DNA of 64,000 nucleotides from Allacma fusca (taxonomy: Eukaryota; Arthropoda; Collembola; Symphypleona; Sminthuridae). The notes below the pieces were generated by a model. The model saw nothing but the letters and a program-made list of their open reading frames with translations, was not told the DNA's origin and did no database searches. Of the stretch, positions 60,565-64,000 are shown piece by piece. Positions within the stretch are counted from its first letter, which is position 1, and every line of letters begins with the position of its first letter. The stretch is taken from NCBI GenBank assembly GCA_947179485.1, contig OX359250.1:5105661-5169660 (forward strand), read 5' to 3'. The translations under genes were made by a program, and so were the position numbers.

Positions 60565-62655
60565 GAAGTAAAATTTTAGCCGACATATGTCGGGACATTT
60601 TAGACGACAATTGTTGGGCGAAACGGGATTTTGAGCGACATCCGACACGAAAAAGTTCCTAGTTCCTACCAGACCAGACATTTCGAGATAGTGGCCGACA
60701 TCCGACATTGTCGGCCAGAATCCACCCACAATGTCGGGATTTTTATGGAATTCAGCCGACTTGTGTCGGGTGAAAGTGGATTTTAGGCGACACGTTATTT
60801 TTTACCATTCTAGCCGATATTCGGCATATGCTACGAGATTTTACCCGATATGAAATTTTTTGTTCTTCTTCCGACATCCGACATGTCCGGAGATTTTAGC
60901 CAACACGAAAATATATTTTCATCTCTCAACATCCAATATGTCGAGAGATGTTACCCGACGTGAATTTTTTGTTCTCTTCTGACATCCGACATGTCGGGAG
61001 ATTTTAGCCGACACGAAAATATATTTTCATCTCTCGACATCCAACATGTCGGGAGATTTTAGCGGACATGAAAATGTTTTTATCTTCCGATATGTTGGAT
61101 GACGTTCAGCTATTATTTCGATCAGAGGTGCGCTCAAGTCAAGTAAATCGAAAACCTGACCTAGGTACCTAATCCGGTATGGGTAAGACATTGACCTCCG
61201 GGGTCACAGCTGGGTCATCGTGTCACAAACTGGAACCAAACTCGGCACACGTTTAATATGTGTCTAGTCAAAGCCCTAGTTCTAATCTGGGCCAGTTTCC
61301 TCTCCGTTTAAATTATGAAACCGGTATCGACGCTCTTTGACCTCTTGCGGTCAGTATCTTGGAGTTTTGAGGTCATGTCTCGCTGAAATTTTGTTTGCAC
61401 GTTATTTAATTTTTATTCTTGCCATTTTTGAAGTTATATTGCTAATTTTCACTGTTTAAATTTTTTGGTACCCCATGAGCCCGCCCCCCTCATTTTTTGC
61501 TAACTTTGACCCGGGATATCTCGGAATCCCGTCGTCAGATTTGATTGGGGCATTTATCAAAAATGATCTACGCATCAAGGCGCACCCTGCAGTAATTTTT
61601 TTGTTAAAATCGAACAAAGGGCATTTTCTCGTAAGGTTGTGCGGTGTCCTTCAGGGTCGACCTTAAGAGGAACCGGAATACAAATTCCCGGAAGCGTTAC
61701 GAGCAATCTTCTACAGGTATTTAGTCTGTTTGTGGTAAACTTTTACGATTTTAATTGACAGTGGAGGTTCTTTGATTTATATGAAAAAAATTATTCCAAT
61801 GTCCATTGGTCAAGGCCGACGAAACGTTTGTGGCGACATAAGGGTGGTTAGCGCATATGTTAGACCTGGTGTTTGTATCCATAACAATAGTCTCTCGTAA
61901 GGTTAAAATTACTAACGTGCTAGGGACGTTTGAAAACCTTCAGTTGAGGCTAATGCCCCTTACATGCGTTTTGAGGAGACCTTGAAGGTTTGTCCAAGGT
62001 GGTCTGACATTTCCTGTACTACCCGGTTCACAGTGGATTATCCCGGGAATTGTAAGAGGTCATTGGGGTAGCTTAAATTGTCAAATCGCATTAACCTTCC
62101 CACGTCACTAATCCTGTATTTCTTAAATTTTGTGCGTTTCGATTACTGTAGCACAAAATGTTTGTGCCAAAGTGGTTCAAATGCAAAAGCTTCGGAAAAA
62201 TGGATCGAGGAGTATAAAAGGACGCTCCCAGAAAAATATCTGCAGACTGTTTTTCCTAAAAGGGAAAATCAATTTTCACATCCAAAAACTATGGTTGACA
62301 CGATAGAAATGTAAAAACAATTGTTTCCCAGTTTTACCGCTTCGGAATAATAGTTGAACGTCATCCAACATGTCGGAAGATAAAAACATTTTCATGTCGG
62401 CTAAAACTGTCAGAAGAAGAACAAAAAGTTAATGTCGGGTAAAATCTCGCGACATATGTCTGATGTCGGCTAGAATTGTAAAAAATAACGTGTCGCCTAA
62501 AATCCACTTTCACCCGACACAAGTCGGCTAAAATCCATAAAAATCCGACATTGTGGGTGGATTCTGGCCGACAATGTCGGATGACGGCCACTATCTCGAA
62601 TGTCTGGTCTGAAAAGGAATTTCTCGTGTCGGATGTCCGGCAAAATTTTACTTCC
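60565..62655. mobile_element. Large inverted-repeat element (2.1 kb) with CGACATGTCGG-rich arms
   Basis: Ends GAAGTAAAATTTTAGCCGAC and (right, reversed) GAAGTAAAATTTTGCCGGAC. The left arm (to about 61110) holds tandem palindromic units around CCGACATGTCGGGAGATTTT; the right arm (about 62345-62655) is a shorter complementary set. The 1.2-kb centre (61110-62345) has different composition and no protein I recognise. No target duplication is evident. Confidence 0.7.
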
Positions 62656-62731
62656 CGGATACGTTAGAAACACGACCAATTTTAATGATGCACATGCTAC
62701 ACTGTGTTAACATTTTTTGATATATGCTAAT

Positions 62732-63368
62732 CGGGTGTGGAAAAAGTTCCGCATGCCCAACTATCCTAAAATTGGTAGTTGCCCAACTAACCCGCCAGAA
62801 CAAATGGCCAAAATTCCGCCGGCAAGTTTGCCCAACTACCCGGGTAGCCAAAATGTTTTTTGCCCAACTACCTGAGTAGCCCAAATTTATTTTCCAACTA
62901 CCTGAGTAGCCCAAATTGTTTTTCCAACTACCTGAGTAGCCCAAATTTTTTTTGCCCAACTACTTCAGTAGCCCAAATTTGTTTTCCCAACTACCTCAGT
63001 AGCCCAATTTTTTTTTGACCAAATTTCTTTTGCACAACTACCTGGGTAGCCCAAACCTTTTTTGCCCAACTACCTGGGTAGGTCAAATATATTTTTCCCA
63101 ACTACCTGGGTAGGCTCAAATATATTTTGCCCAACTATGTACCTGGGTAGCCCAAATTCTTTTTGCCCAACTACCTGAGTAGTCAAAATTTTTGTTGCCC
63201 AATCACCTGGGTAGCCCAAATTGTTTTTGCCCAACTACCTAGGTAGGCCAAAAAATTTTTGCCCAACTACCTGGGTAGGCCAAAACGTTTTTGCCCAACA
63301 TCCTGGGCAGCCCAATTTTTTTTGCCCAACTACCTGGTTGGCAGGATAGGGAACTTTTTCCACACCCG
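62732..63368. mobile_element. MITE (637 bp) made of about 30-bp palindromic units, 8-bp target duplication
   Basis: Flanked by perfect ATGCTAAT duplications (62724-62731, 63369-63376). Ends CGGGTGTGGAAAAAGTTCC and GGAACTTTTTCCACACCCG are perfect 19-bp inverted repeats. The interior is some 18 copies of a unit like GCCCAACTACCTGGGTAGCC plus AAATTTTTTT, each with a CTACC..GGTAG palindrome. The 8-bp duplication suggests hAT. Confidence 0.93.
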
Positions 63369-63685
63369 ATGCTAATCAATTATCATTTTGTTGAGGACAT
63401 TTTTGAGACTTAATATTTTGATTTTAATCCTTTTGTAATGTGAGCTGGCGGATTCATCGTAATAAATAATAATAATCGTTACGATTCAGAGGTTTAGTGT
63501 GAGGTTTATTATGGGATGGATCAAATAATGTTTTGAGTAAGGCTTCCCCAACGAAATTCTGAACTAGTTTTCAAAGAGGTCGATAAATGTTAATTATTTA
63601 ATAATTAATCTGGTGATTTCAAATGTTTTTGTGCTAATATGTGATGCATGTATTTTCTTTGAATAACATTAATTTTTTTTTGCAG

Positions 63686-63774
63686 AGGATAATACGATAA
63701 TTTACACAAACATTGTCGGAGTCACTCTTAATTTTCTGTATGTAGCTGTTTTCCTCCTGTATTCTTCAAAACGG
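63686..63774 (+). CDS. SWEET-type sugar transporter, exon 3 (gene continues beyond the window)
   Basis: After TTTTTTTTGCAG the exon completes a Glu codon and encodes DNTIIYTNIVGVTLNFLYVA then VFLLYSSKR, ending in phase 0 at GTAAGT (63775). D.(S/T)II..N..G..L...Y is the third helix of the first MtN3 repeat. The next exon should start like the isolated one at 30950, but it must lie beyond 64000. The visible exons give 90 residues of an expected 220-230. Confidence 0.9.
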
Positions 63775-63858
63775 GTAAGTTAAAAACGTTAAATATTGAA
63801 AACTAAATAGTGTATACCCCAAATAGTACACACTTTTCGTTTTAGAGAACTATGAATA

Positions 63859-64000
63859 CAGTCAACTCTCTCTATAACAGGTATTCTGAGGACTGTCATA
63901 TTTTGTCCGCTATAAAGATTGTCCCTTATAGGCTTATAACGGAATTAAATCCACTATAAAGAAAGCACATTAACTTATCCAAAAAGTAACTACACATGCT
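63859..64000 (+). mobile_element. Probable pogo/Tigger-like element, left end only
   Basis: After a TA dinucleotide the text CAGTCAACTCTCTCTATAAC, with CCGCTATAAAGATTGTCCC and CCACTATAAAG following, resembles the ends of pogo/Tigger (Tc1-mariner) elements, which begin CAGT..AACCTC.... and recur in GTCC/TATAA words. It runs off the window. Confidence 0.5.

Larger units (their letters stand above)
60520..63685 (+). other. SWEET intron 2 (3.2 kb), filled with transposons
   Basis: GT at 60520 and AG at 63684-63685. Most of it is a large inverted-repeat element (60565-62655) and a MITE (62732-63368). Intron 1 is only 82 bp, so the length of intron 2 reflects these insertions. Confidence 0.85.

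Noticed and set aside
61475-61666. Short + strand frame in the centre of the inverted-repeat element
   Set aside because: No domain, no codon bias visible and no splice support. It may be chance in a GC-richer stretch.
62648-62959. Minus-strand frame with repeated LGYSGSW
   Set aside because: It is a translation of the palindromic unit array in the MITE at 62732-63368.
62732-63368. CRISPR-like regular array
   Set aside because: Eukaryotic context, transposon ends and an 8-bp target duplication; the units have no unique spacers. The same reasoning excludes the arrays at 32244-32732 and 46729-47223.

Overview
The window is eukaryotic nuclear DNA, almost certainly from an arthropod. It holds a spliced Pitx homeobox gene with paired-class intron positions, the start of a SWEET-type sugar transporter gene, AT-rich non-coding DNA, many CT/GA microsatellites, and a dense mixture of hAT, Helitron, LINE, SINE and LTR elements. 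The exact group cannot be fixed from sequence alone; a springtail or another non-model arthropod with many Helitrons is my guess.

Region 1 (1-16.6 kb) is a quiet developmental locus. Three coding exons of Pitx (1939-2198, 12743-13077, 15763-15937, + strand) encode the end of the N-terminal region, the whole homeodomain, a poly-alanine-rich C-terminal region and the OAR tail. The N-terminal exon(s) lie outside the window. Introns of 10.5 and 2.7 kb are nearly free of recognisable transposons but carry several CT/GA microsatellites.

Region 2 (16.6-31 kb) turns abruptly to mobile DNA: tandem repeats, a small hAT-type MITE, a long tRNA-derived SINE with a 17-bp target duplication, and a cluster of Helitrons, some nested and two abutting. 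A nearly full-length APE-type LINE (ORF1 plus endonuclease/RT) lies inside this cluster. At 30950-31108 there is an isolated exon that looks like exon 4 of a SWEET transporter.

Region 3 (31-48.5 kb): a LINE with a restriction-like endonuclease (R2/R4/Dong-like) on the minus strand, flanked on both sides by TTA-rich tandem arrays; an old LINE 3' fragment; a Ty3/Gypsy LTR element with 567-bp LTRs (one difference noticed), 4-bp target repeats and an unusual zinc-knuckle-bearing region after pol; a BEL/Pao fossil; and a 15-copy 33-bp minisatellite.

Region 4 (48.5-60 kb): a run of hAT-type elements with 8-bp target-site duplications, several nested. One is a 4.2-kb hAT transposase relic that was invaded by a TA-flanked palindromic element, with a hAT MITE inserted afterwards at their junction.

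Region 5 (60-64 kb): exons 1-3 of a SWEET gene (60257-60324, 60407-60519, 63686-63774, + strand). Its 3.2-kb second intron is filled by a large inverted-repeat element and a 637-bp MITE built of about 30-bp palindromic units. The remaining exons lie beyond the window. The two host genes are unrelated in function; most of the rest is transposon stratigraphy.
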